Below are positions 1-5,728 of a stretch of 5,728 bases of DNA, in pieces; position 1 is the first letter of the stretch, and the number at the start of each line of letters is the position of its first letter. The notes beneath the pieces were generated by a model, which searched no databases, was not told the origin of the DNA, and worked only from the letters and a program-made list of their open reading frames with translations. The position numbers were made by a program, and so were the translations under genes. The stretch comes from an uncultured Roseburia sp. (GTDB lineage Bacteria; Bacillota; Clostridia; Lachnospirales; Lachnospiraceae): positions 1 through 5,728 of the forward strand of contig CAKRCJ010000159.1 in assembly GCA_934307185.1 (NCBI GenBank). Direction: 5' to 3'.

Positions 1-673
1 TTCTAAGACCTTATCTTCGGTGGATTTGATTGTGGCAGCGTTTTGCGGCTCCATGCTTTCCATGTTTGTTGTGCTTTTGATGTCACCGAAAGTCAACAAC
101 ATGTCTTTTCTCGTGTTAATCGGTGTTATGATTGGCTATATCTGCTCGGCAGTGACTGATTTTCTTGTGACGTTTGCGGAGGACTCGGACATTGTGAACC
201 TCCATAACTGGTCGATGGGAAGCTTTTCCGGTATTACCTGGGACAATGTAAAAATAATTGTGTTTGTGGTGGCAGTGGCAGGACTTTTTACATTTTTCCT
301 TTCAAAGCCGATGGAGGCGTATCAGTTAGGAGAGACTTACGCAAAAAATATGGGTGTGAATATTAAAGTGTTCCGCATATTACTGGTTCTGTTATCGAGT
401 ATATTATCTGCTGTGGTAACGGCATTTGCAGGTCCGGTTTCTTTTGTCGGGATTGCAGTTCCGCAAATCATCAAACGGCTGTATCAGACAGCAAAGCCAA
501 TTGTCATGATTCCCGCCTGTTTTTTAGGCGGTGCGGTTTTTTGTATGTTCTGCGACCTTTTAGCGCGGACGGTGTTTGCACCGACCGAGATGAGCATCAG
601 CACCGTGACCGCAATTTTCGGAGCACCGGTCATGATTGCAGTCATGTTAAAACAGAATAAAGGCAGGTTTTAA
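1..673 (+). CDS. btuC: Corrinoid/iron-type ABC transporter permease, BtuC/FecCD family (5' partial)
   Basis: Integral membrane subunit of a type II ABC importer, inferred to move a corrinoid across the cytoplasmic membrane. The frame is open from base 2 to the left edge, so the gene begins upstream. The GTG at 20 is an internal Val codon, not a start. 223 residues are visible of a usual 330-350. The fragment has about six hydrophobic segments (roughly residues 8-27, 35-57, 83-100, 124-142, 166-188 and 198-216). FecCD landmarks are the WSMGSFSG segment (70-77), the LGETYAKNMGV segment (109-119), the GPVSFVGIAVPQ coupling loop that contacts the ATPase (144-155), DLLAR (185-189) and the terminal FGAP motif (206-209). 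The loop has Gln155 where many relatives have His (VPHI). The stop is one base before the ATPase start, so the two are co-translated. The family also includes siderophore and haem permeases; the corrinoid assignment rests on the cob genes downstream. Confidence 0.9.
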   Translation, partial: SKTLSSVDLIVAAFCGSMLSMFVVLLMSPKVNNMSFLVLIGVMIGYICSAVTDFLVTFAEDSDIVNLHNWSMGSFSGITWDNVKIIVFVVAVAGLFTFFLSKPMEAYQLGETYAKNMGVNIKVFRILLVLLSSILSAVVTAFAGPVSFVGIAVPQIIKRLYQTAKPIVMIPACFLGGAVFCMFCDLLARTVFAPTEMSISTVTAIFGAPVMIAVMLKQNKGRF

Positions 674-674
674 A

Positions 675-1787
675 ATGGAAAATCAGACGCTTTTATGTAC
701 AAAAAAGCTATCCGTCGGATACTACGGAAAAGAATTGATAAAAGAGATAGGAATTTCATTAAAACAGGGCGAGATTGTGACGCTGATTGGTCCAAACGGG
801 GCAGGAAAATCTACTATATTAAAGACAATCACAAAGCAGTTAAAGGAACTTTCGGGAACTGTTTTTGTGGGAAATACAAAGCTTTGTGATATGGCAGAAA
901 AAGAACTGGCAAAAAAGATGTCCATTGTTTTTACGGAGCGCATCACACCGGAGCTTATGACAGCAGGTGATGTGGTGGCAATGGGGCGCTACCCATATAC
1001 CGGGGGACTTGGAATTTTGTCGGAGGAAGACAGAAAAATCATTGCGTACAGTATGGAACAAATTCGTATTGAGAAATTAAAAAACCGGAATTTTATGAGC
1101 TTAAGCGACGGGCAGAAGCAGCGTGTCATGCTGGCAAAGGCGTTGTGCCAGGAGCCGGAAATCCTTATCTTAGATGAGCCGACTTCATATCTGGATGTGA
1201 AATATAAGCTGGAATTTCTGGAAATCCTTCAGTCACTTACCAGGGAAAAGAAAATCGGCGTTTTAATGTCGTTACATGAATTAGACCTGGCAGAGCGGGT
1301 ATCTGACCGGATTGTCTGTGTGAAAGGGGAAAAGGTAGAATTTTTCGGCACACCGGAGGAAGTTTTTACCGACGGATTTGTCAACCGGCTTTATGAAATT
1401 ACCAGTGGAACGTTTCAGGAAAAAAACGGTTGTGTGGAGTTAAAAAAATGTGAAGGGACACCGCAGGTATTTGTCATTGCCGGAAACGATACCGGAAGCT
1501 TTTTATTCCGGAAATTACAGCGGAAGGGAATACCTTTCTGTGTGGGGATTTTAGCGGAAAATGACAGGGATTATCCGGCGGCAAAGGCTTTGGCAGTCCG
1601 GGTGATTTCCGAAAAAGCCTATGAGGACTTTTCGAAAGAACGCTATGAGGAAGCAAAACAGGTGATGCTTTCGTGTGAAAAATTAATCTGCTGCCAGACG
1701 GCGTTTGGTTCACAGAACCGGCTGAATGAAAAGCTTTTAGAGACTGCAGGGGAAGCGGGAATGGAGATTATATTATGGCAAAAGTAA
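675..1787 (+). CDS. btuD: Corrinoid ABC transporter ATP-binding protein, BtuD/FecE family, with C-terminal extension
   Basis: Cytoplasmic ATPase that powers the permease encoded just upstream. The nucleotide-binding domain covers about residues 1-245: Walker [10 protein letters not shown] (39-47), signature LSDGQ (143-147, in place of LSGGQ), Walker B ILILDEP (163-169) and switch His201 in SLHELD. Family members are usually about 255-270 residues; this one has 370. Residues 262-370 form an extra domain opening with a beta-strand/glycine pattern, [11 protein letters not shown] (265-275), followed by a [16 protein letters not shown] segment. This resembles a Rossmann-like nucleotide-binding fold. 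I recall similar tails on ATPases near B12 genes in clostridia, but know no assigned function. The ATG follows the permease stop by one base, with AAAGGCAGG at 659-667 as ribosome binding site. The 3' end overlaps cobQ by 13 bases. The ATPase call is firm; corrinoid as substrate is inferred from context. Confidence 0.93.
   Translation: MENQTLLCTKKLSVGYYGKELIKEIGISLKQGEIVTLIGPNGAGKSTILKTITKQLKELSGTVFVGNTKLCDMAEKELAKKMSIVFTERITPELMTAGDVVAMGRYPYTGGLGILSEEDRKIIAYSMEQIRIEKLKNRNFMSLSDGQKQRVMLAKALCQEPEILILDEPTSYLDVKYKLEFLEILQSLTREKKIGVLMSLHELDLAERVSDRIVCVKGEKVEFFGTPEEVFTDGFVNRLYEITSGTFQEKNGCVELKKCEGTPQVFVIAGNDTGSFLFRKLQRKGIPFCVGILAENDRDYPAAKALAVRVISEKAYEDFSKERYEEAKQVMLSCEKLICCQTAFGSQNRLNEKLLETAGEAGMEIILWQK
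1763..1766 (+). promoter_or_regulatory. Ribosome binding site of cobQ inside the ATPase gene
   Basis: GGAG lies 8 bases before the cobQ ATG at 1775. Both site and start codon sit within the last codons of the ATPase gene, whose stop is at 1785-1787. The arrangement suggests translational coupling of the two proteins. Confidence 0.6.
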
Positions 1788-3280
1788 TTATGGTGCAGGG
1801 GACAATGTCAAATGCGGGAAAAAGTCTGATTGTTGCCGGGCTATGTCGTATTTTTAAGCAGGACGGATACCGGGTGGCACCGTTTAAATCACAGAATATG
1901 GCACTCAATTCCTTCATTACAAAAGAGGGACTTGAAATGGGACGCGCACAGGTCATGCAGGCGGAGGCGGCAGGAGTGGAGCCTGTCGTTGCGATGAACC
2001 CCATTCTTTTAAAACCGACCACACATATAGGCTCCCAGGTCATTGTGAATGGGGAAGTGCTTGGAAACATGAGCGCAAGAGACTATTTTTCATACAAAAA
2101 GAAGCTTATTCCGGAGATAAAAAAAGCTTTCAGTCAGTTGGAAAAAGATAATGATATCATTGTAATTGAAGGCGCCGGAAGCCCGGCAGAAATTAATTTA
2201 AGGGAAAATGATATTGTCAATATGGGACTGGCAGAACTGGTTGATGCGCCGGTGTTACTTGTGGGAGATATTGACCGGGGCGGCGTGTTTGCCCAGCTGC
2301 TTGGAACGCTGTTTCTTTTAGAGGACGCGGAAAAGGAACGGGTAAAAGGGCTGATTATTAATAAATTCCGGGGAGATAAAACAATTTTAGACCCCGGCAT
2401 AGTGATGCTTGAGGAGCGCGGAAAAGTCCCAGTGACAGGCGTAGTACCATATATGGAATTATCCATTGATGACGAGGACAGCTTAAGCAGCCGGTTTGAG
2501 CAAAAAACAGAGGGGCTGATTGATATTGCGGTAATCCGTTATCCGCGGATTTCAAATTTTACGGATTTTTCCGTATTCGAGCAGATGGAGCAGGTTTCGG
2601 TGCGCTATGTGACAAATCCGAAGGAACTACATCACCCGGATATGATTATTCTCCCGGGAAGCAAAAATACGATGGCGGATTTAAGATGGATGATGGAAAA
2701 CGGGTTGGAAACATTAATAAAAAAGAAAGCAGAGAATACACTTATTTTTGGCATCTGTGGAGGTTATCAGATGCTTGGGGAAACAATCAGTGACCCGTAT
2801 CAGGTCGAGGCTGGTGGAAGCATGAAAGGAATGGAGCTTCTTCCGGCAAAAACCGAATTAAAAAAAGAAAAGACAAGGACGCAGGTCACAGGCAGCTTCG
2901 GGAAACTGGACGGTGTACTTTCCAAACTTTCCGGGAAAAAAATCCGCGGATACGAAATCCATATGGGAAGCACGGTAAGAAACGAAGAAAAATACCTGTG
3001 CAAAATCAGCGACGAAGTGACAGAAAACGAAGCAAAGCCGGATGGAATTTTTGCAGGAAATGTATGTGGAACCTATGTCCATGGAATTTTTGACGAGGGA
3101 ACGGTGGCACAGACGCTGCTTCACAGTCTGGCAGAGAAAAAAGGCATTGTGTTAGATACATCTGCCCTGATGAATTATGAACAGTTTAAACAGCTGCAGT
3201 ATGATAAATTGGCGGACGGTCTGCGGAAATCCATGGATATGGAGGCGGTCTATGCGATGCTTCGGGAGGCTGCGTTTTAG
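1775..3280 (+). CDS. cobQ: Cobyric acid synthase (glutamine-hydrolysing)
   Basis: Catalyses the four ATP- and glutamine-dependent amidations (side chains b, d, e and g) of adenosylcobyrinic acid a,c-diamide to adenosylcobyric acid in the cytoplasm; also called CbiP. At 501 residues it has full family length. The N-terminal dethiobiotin-synthetase-like domain holds the variant P-loop GTMSNAGKS (9-17), then the [12 protein letters not shown] segment typical of Cob[13 protein letters not shown], and [12 protein letters not shown]. The C-terminal class I (triad) glutamine amidotransferase domain has LPGSKNT, nucleophile Cys328 in [11 protein letters not shown], and His436 in YVHGIFD. All key residues are present, so it should be active. 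The start at 1775 is supported by GGAG 8 bases upstream and by the usual short lead before the P-loop. It overlaps the ATPase gene by 13 bases and is followed by a 39-base gap before cobT. CobB/CbiA is excluded by the CobQ-type P-loop and SQNMALNS. Confidence 0.97.
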   Translation: MAKVIMVQGTMSNAGKSLIVAGLCRIFKQDGYRVAPFKSQNMALNSFITKEGLEMGRAQVMQAEAAGVEPVVAMNPILLKPTTHIGSQVIVNGEVLGNMSARDYFSYKKKLIPEIKKAFSQLEKDNDIIVIEGAGSPAEINLRENDIVNMGLAELVDAPVLLVGDIDRGGVFAQLLGTLFLLEDAEKERVKGLIINKFRGDKTILDPGIVMLEERGKVPVTGVVPYMELSIDDEDSLSSRFEQKTEGLIDIAVIRYPRISNFTDFSVFEQMEQVSVRYVTNPKELHHPDMIILPGSKNTMADLRWMMENGLETLIKKKAENTLIFGICGGYQMLGETISDPYQVEAGGSMKGMELLPAKTELKKEKTRTQVTGSFGKLDGVLSKLSGKKIRGYEIHMGSTVRNEEKYLCKISDEVTENEAKPDGIFAGNVCGTYVHGIFDEGTVAQTLLHSLAEKKGIVLDTSALMNYEQFKQLQYDKLADGLRKSMDMEAVYAMLREAAF

Positions 3281-3308
3281 GGCATTTCACTTTGGAATAG
3301 CAACGAAA

Positions 3309-3313
3309 AAGGA
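3309..3313 (+). promoter_or_regulatory. Ribosome binding site of cobT
   Basis: AAGGA lies 6 bases before the ATG at 3320, within the 39-base cobQ-cobT gap (3281-3319). That gap shows no convincing -10/-35 pair and no hairpin followed by a T run, so cobT is probably read from the upstream transcript. Confidence 0.6.
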
Positions 3314-3319
3314 AAAATT

Positions 3320-4360
3320 ATGAACGTACAGATAGATTTACCAGATAAAAAAATAGAACATGCAATAAAAAATAACTGGGATCATGTAGCGAAGCCTTTG
3401 GACGGTCTTGGAGAATTTGAAGGCCTGCTTGCAAGAATAGGTGCAATTCTTGGTTCCACAGAAATTAATCTGACAAAAAAAGCAGTGATTGTCATGTGCG
3501 CGGATAATGGAGTGGTAGCAGAAGGTGTCAGCCAGTCCGGGCAGGAGATTACAAAAGCAGTGACCGAAAACCTTGGAAAAAGGAATACGTCAGTCTGCAA
3601 AATGGCAAAAGCGGCAGGAGCGGATATTATTCCGGTGGATATTGGAGTGAATACGAACGACTGCATGAAAGGTGTCCTCTCCCGGAAAATAAGAAAAGGA
3701 ACCAATGATTTTTTTAAGGAACCGGCAATGACAGAAGTGGAGGCAGTGCGGGCAATTACGATTGGCATGGAGCTGGTAAAAGAGTGTAAAGAAAATGGAT
3801 ACACTTTAATCGGCACCGGAGAAATGGGAATTGGAAATACAACCACAAGTGCAGCAATGGCAGCGGCACTGCTCTCTGTTTCGGCACAAAAAGTGGTCGG
3901 ACGCGGTGCTGGCTTAAGTGATGCCGGGCTTATGCGAAAAACAGAGGTTATTGTGCAGGCACTGGAAAAATACCAGTTTCAAAAAACAGAAGCCCTCCGT
4001 ATCTTATATTCGGTCGGGGGACTGGATATTGCAGGGCTTTGCGGTGTATTTTTAGGCGGTGCAAAATATCATGTGCCAATTGTTGCGGATGGAGTGATCA
4101 GCGCAGTGGCAGCCCTTACCGCAGAACGTCTCTGTCCCGGCACAAAAGAATTTGTAATTCCTTCGCATAAGGGAAAGGAACCGGCATCGGATTTATTAAT
4201 GAAGGAACTCGGATTAAAGCCGGTCATTGACGCAGGGCTGGCGCTTGGCGAAGGAACCGGAGCGGTTATGATGTTTTCGTTACTGGATATGGCGATGACA
4301 TTATATGAGAGCGGTGCCACCTTCGTGGATTTTGAAATAGAAGAATATCACAGATTTTAG
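3320..4360 (+). CDS. cobT: Nicotinate-nucleotide--dimethylbenzimidazole phosphoribosyltransferase
   Basis: Cytoplasmic enzyme that transfers ribose phosphate from nicotinate mononucleotide to the lower-ligand base, giving alpha-ribazole 5'-phosphate for CobS. The 346 residues match the family length (about 350). Visible motifs are KPLDGLGEFEGL (25-36), the base-site segment CADNGVVAEGVSQ (60-72), GEMGIGNTTTSAA with Glu168, GRGAGLSDAGL, the glycine-rich VGGLDIAGLCG, and LGEGTGA with Glu311. Glu168 and Glu311 appear to match the Salmonella glutamates Glu174 and Glu317, the latter being the proposed catalytic base. Before LGEGTGA the usual MR is replaced by LA, and ADNG replaces Salmonella-type ADHG. 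Such changes could bear on which base is used, but the sequence does not settle this. The start has AAGGA 6 bases upstream. No bluB or bza gene for making dimethylbenzimidazole is in the window, so the base may be taken up or made elsewhere. Confidence 0.97.
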   Translation: MNVQIDLPDKKIEHAIKNNWDHVAKPLDGLGEFEGLLARIGAILGSTEINLTKKAVIVMCADNGVVAEGVSQSGQEITKAVTENLGKRNTSVCKMAKAAGADIIPVDIGVNTNDCMKGVLSRKIRKGTNDFFKEPAMTEVEAVRAITIGMELVKECKENGYTLIGTGEMGIGNTTTSAAMAAALLSVSAQKVVGRGAGLSDAGLMRKTEVIVQALEKYQFQKTEALRILYSVGGLDIAGLCGVFLGGAKYHVPIVADGVISAVAALTAERLCPGTKEFVIPSHKGKEPASDLLMKELGLKPVIDAGLALGEGTGAVMMFSLLDMAMTLYESGATFVDFEIEEYHRF

Positions 4361-4361
4361 C

Positions 4362-4365
4362 GGGG
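4362..4365 (+). promoter_or_regulatory. Ribosome binding site deciding the cobU start
   Basis: GGGG(A) ends one base before the ATG at 4367, too close to serve it, but lies 7 bases before the ATG at 4373. No other purine-rich site precedes 4367. This favours 4373 as the cobU start. Confidence 0.55.
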
Positions 4366-4372
4366 AATGGCC

Positions 4373-4903
4373 ATGATAACGTTGGTGACAGGCGGAAGCG
4401 GCAGCGGAAAATCTGCATATGCGGAAAAACTGCTTGCTTTTTTGGAAGGAAAAAAATATTATATCGCAACGATGCAGATTTACGATGCGGAGGGCGGGAA
4501 AAAAGTAGAACGGCACAAAAAAATGCGCGCCGGAAAAGGATTTTTTACAATTGAGAAACCTACAGATGTAGATAAGACTGATTTTCCGGAGAAAACAGAA
4601 AAAAAATCAGCCTTATTAGAGTGTATGTCTAATCTTACGGCAAATGAAATGTTTTCTGACGAGGGCATAAAAACCGCAGAACAGGTTCAGAAAAAAATTG
4701 TAAGTGATATAGCTGTTCTTTCTGAAAAGACAGACAATCTTATCATTGTGACGAACAATGTATTCGAAGACGGTGTGATTTATGATGAGGGAACGATGGA
4801 GTATTTAAAAGCGCTTGGCGGTATTAATGCAGAGCTGGCAAAGTCAGCGGACCGTGTTGTTGAAGTGGTTGTCGGCATTCCGGTGGAGGTAAAACCGTTA
4901 TGA
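4373..4903 (+). CDS. cobU: Adenosylcobinamide kinase / adenosylcobinamide-phosphate guanylyltransferase
   Basis: Phosphorylates adenosylcobinamide and then transfers GMP from GTP to give AdoCbi-GDP, the substrate of CobS. With the start at 4373 the protein has 176 residues, close to the usual 180. It then begins MITLVTGGSGSGKS, as CobU proteins normally do; the ATG two codons earlier (4367) lacks a usable ribosome site. The P-loop GGSGSGKS is at 7-14. YYIATMQIYD is followed by RHK with His48, in the region of the guanylylated His of Salmonella CobU. LLECMSN (81-87) matches the conserved LL(D/E)C strand, and GGINAELAKSADRVVEVVVGIPVEVK is the standard C-terminal segment. One deviation is VTNNVFEDG (126-134), where classical CobU has (V/T)(S/T)NEVG; I believe this is a clostridial subgroup trait. 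A run of eight A's (4599-4606) lies mid-gene. It sits 12 bases after cobT and overlaps cobS by ATGA. Confidence 0.93.
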   Translation: MITLVTGGSGSGKSAYAEKLLAFLEGKKYYIATMQIYDAEGGKKVERHKKMRAGKGFFTIEKPTDVDKTDFPEKTEKKSALLECMSNLTANEMFSDEGIKTAEQVQKKIVSDIAVLSEKTDNLIIVTNNVFEDGVIYDEGTMEYLKALGGINAELAKSADRVVEVVVGIPVEVKPL

Positions 4904-5664
4904 AGTTATTAAAAGCAATGGTAATTGCATTTTCCATTTATTCGAAAATACCGGTTCCGCAGTTTGCGTGGAAAGAGGAGGACATGGAGTATATGATGTG
5001 TTTCTTTCCGTGGATTGGCGGTGTGATCGGTCTGGCATTTTATGGCTGGGCGCTGCTTTGTCAGAAATTTAACATTGGAGCTGTGTGCTACGCGGCAATT
5101 GCGGCGGCAATTCCTCTTATAATATCCGGCGGCTTTCATGTGGACGGTTACATGGACACAATGGATGCCTTTCATTCCTACCAGAGCCGGGAGAAAAAGC
5201 TGGAAATCTTAAAAGACTCACACATCGGGGCGTTTGCAGCCATTATGTTAGCACTTTATTATATGGTAGACATTGCGGCAATCTCAGAGCTGTATACAAA
5301 AAAAGCAGTATTTGCCGCCGCCGCCGTATTTTTTCTTGCAAGATGTCTCAGCGGCATCGCGGTTGTGACTTTTCCGTCGGCAAAAAAAGAAGGGCTTTTA
5401 TATACCTTTGCTTCAGGCGCACAGAAGACAGTGGTAAAAATTGTATTATATATGCAGTCAGGCATCTGCGCCTTACTTATGCTCTTTGTATCCGGCTGGT
5501 ACGGGGTGGCAGCGATTGCGGCGGCACTCTTAAGTTTTTGGTATTTTCACTGGAAAAGCACAAAAGAGCTCGGCGGAATTACCGGCGATACAGCAGGCTT
5601 CTTTGTGACTGTCTGTGAAGCGGCGGCAGCGGTGATAGTGGCGGTTGTGACGCATGTAATTTAA
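4900..5664 (+). CDS. cobS: Adenosylcobinamide-GDP ribazoletransferase (cobalamin-5'-phosphate synthase)
   Basis: Polytopic membrane enzyme that condenses AdoCbi-GDP with alpha-ribazole (5'-phosphate) to form adenosylcobalamin (5'-phosphate), releasing GMP. The 254 residues fit the family (about 245-260). Signatures are an N-terminal FSIYSKIPVP, the acidic motif GGFHVDGYMDTMDAF (77-91, with His80, Asp82, Asp86 and Asp89), ILKDSHIGAFA (103-113) and ELGGITGDTAG (223-233, with Asp230). Around six or seven hydrophobic segments lie between and after these, consistent with a multi-pass inner-membrane protein. The start ATG shares the ATGA overlap with the cobU stop (4900-4903). GGAGG at 4885-4889, 10 bases upstream, is the likely ribosome site, so translation is probably coupled to cobU. 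A GCC repeat of four (5314-5325) simply encodes alanines of a membrane helix. All expected motifs are present, so it is very likely functional. Confidence 0.97.
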   Translation: MKLLKAMVIAFSIYSKIPVPQFAWKEEDMEYMMCFFPWIGGVIGLAFYGWALLCQKFNIGAVCYAAIAAAIPLIISGGFHVDGYMDTMDAFHSYQSREKKLEILKDSHIGAFAAIMLALYYMVDIAAISELYTKKAVFAAAAVFFLARCLSGIAVVTFPSAKKEGLLYTFASGAQKTVVKIVLYMQSGICALLMLFVSGWYGVAAIAAALLSFWYFHWKSTKELGGITGDTAGFFVTVCEAAAAVIVAVVTHVI

Positions 5665-5676
5665 TTTATAAAAGTA

Positions 5677-5682
5677 GAGGAG
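5677..5682 (+). promoter_or_regulatory. Strong ribosome binding site of the last, truncated gene
   Basis: GAGGAG lies 8 bases before the ATG at 5691, in the 26-base gap after cobS. It is among the best Shine-Dalgarno matches in the window and is the main evidence that 5691 is a real start. No terminator hairpin separates it from cobS. Confidence 0.75.
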
Positions 5683-5690
5683 AAAGCAGC

Positions 5691-5728
5691 ATGAAGTTAT
5701 ATATTGGAGGCTATGCCCAGGGAAAGCT
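5691..5728 (+). CDS. Start of a probable second CobU-like P-loop protein (3' partial)
   Basis: Only twelve full codons and two bases of the next (Leu, from CT) are visible, reading MKLYIGGYAQGKL. The pattern beta-strand, GG, three residues, GK close to the N-terminus matches where CobU carries its P-loop (GGSGSGKS in the cobU of this window). The residue after the Lys is Leu rather than Ser/Thr, so it departs from a classical Walker A. A strong GAGGAG site lies 8 bases upstream and the gene follows cobS by 26 bases, so it belongs to the same operon. I infer a divergent CobU paralogue or cobinamide kinase-like protein, as I recall beside cobS in clostridia. With so few residues another P-loop protein cannot be excluded. 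The gene is cut by the window edge, so length and domains are unknown. Confidence 0.6.
   Translation, partial: MKLYIGGYAQGK

Noticed and set aside
20..22. GTG as the start of the first gene
   Set aside because: The frame stays open to the window edge, no ribosome site precedes it, and the FecCD family needs about 110 more N-terminal residues. The codon is internal.
3281..3319. Promoter, terminator or small regulator in the largest gap (cobQ-cobT)
   Set aside because: At 39 bases it holds the cobT ribosome site but no stem-loop with a T run and no convincing -35/-10 pair.
3382..3846. Antisense open frame of 154 codons opposite cobT
   Set aside because: It is entirely antisense to a well-supported gene, has low-complexity Ser/Pro/Thr content, and shows no family motif.
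4367..4369. Upstream ATG as the cobU start
   Set aside because: The GGGGA purine run lies directly against it, too close for ribosome binding. The ATG at 4373 has correct spacing and gives the typical CobU N-terminus.
5314..5325. GCC repeated four times as a microsatellite
   Set aside because: It encodes alanines in a predicted membrane helix of CobS, where such codons are expected, and is too short to call a functional repeat.
5085..5618. Open frame of 177 codons on the + strand overlapping cobS in another frame
   Set aside because: It lies wholly within cobS, which has all family motifs. The alternative product is rich in Arg, Cys and His with no recognisable domain, as expected for a shadow frame.
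5665..5690. Terminator or riboswitch after cobS
   Set aside because: The 26 bases are AT-rich and then a ribosome site; there is no inverted repeat and no room for a structured RNA.

Overview
The window lies inside a corrinoid (vitamin B12) uptake and late-biosynthesis gene cluster. Every gene is on the + strand and packed head to tail, with gaps of 1 to 39 bases and two stop/start overlaps. Strong purine-rich ribosome binding sites, AT-leaning codon choice with many A runs, the gene order and the protein signatures suggest a clostridial Firmicute, most likely a gut Lachnospiraceae-type organism. Genus cannot be told from the sequence alone, and the window holds no rRNA or other taxonomic marker.

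Layout: 1-673 is the C-terminal two thirds of a BtuC/FecCD-type ABC permease, cut by the left edge. 675-1787 is its BtuD/FecE-type ATPase, which carries an extra C-terminal domain of about 109 residues. 1775-3280 is cobQ (cobyric acid synthase), 3320-4360 is cobT (lower-ligand phosphoribosyltransferase), 4373-4903 is cobU (cobinamide kinase/guanylyltransferase; start moved to the second ATG) and 4900-5664 is cobS (cobalamin-5'-phosphate synthase). 5691-5728 is the first 12 codons of another gene, which looks like a second, divergent CobU-like P-loop protein with GK-Leu where GK-Ser/Thr is expected.

How they work together: the transporter imports a corrinoid. CobQ amidates adenosylcobyrinic acid a,c-diamide to adenosylcobyric acid. 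After aminopropanol attachment by CbiB (not in the window), CobU makes AdoCbi-GDP, CobT activates the lower-ligand base as alpha-ribazole phosphate, and CobS joins the two halves at the membrane. The substrate-binding protein, any cobalamin riboswitch, cbiB, cobD and cobC are not here and would have to lie outside the window.

This is mostly a well-known pathway, and I see no wholly new system. The points worth a second look are the uncharacterised C-terminal domain on the ATPase, the apparent second CobU-like gene after cobS, and the atypical residues in CobU. No intergenic stretch exceeds 39 bases. I see no RNA genes, CRISPR, mobile elements or terminators.
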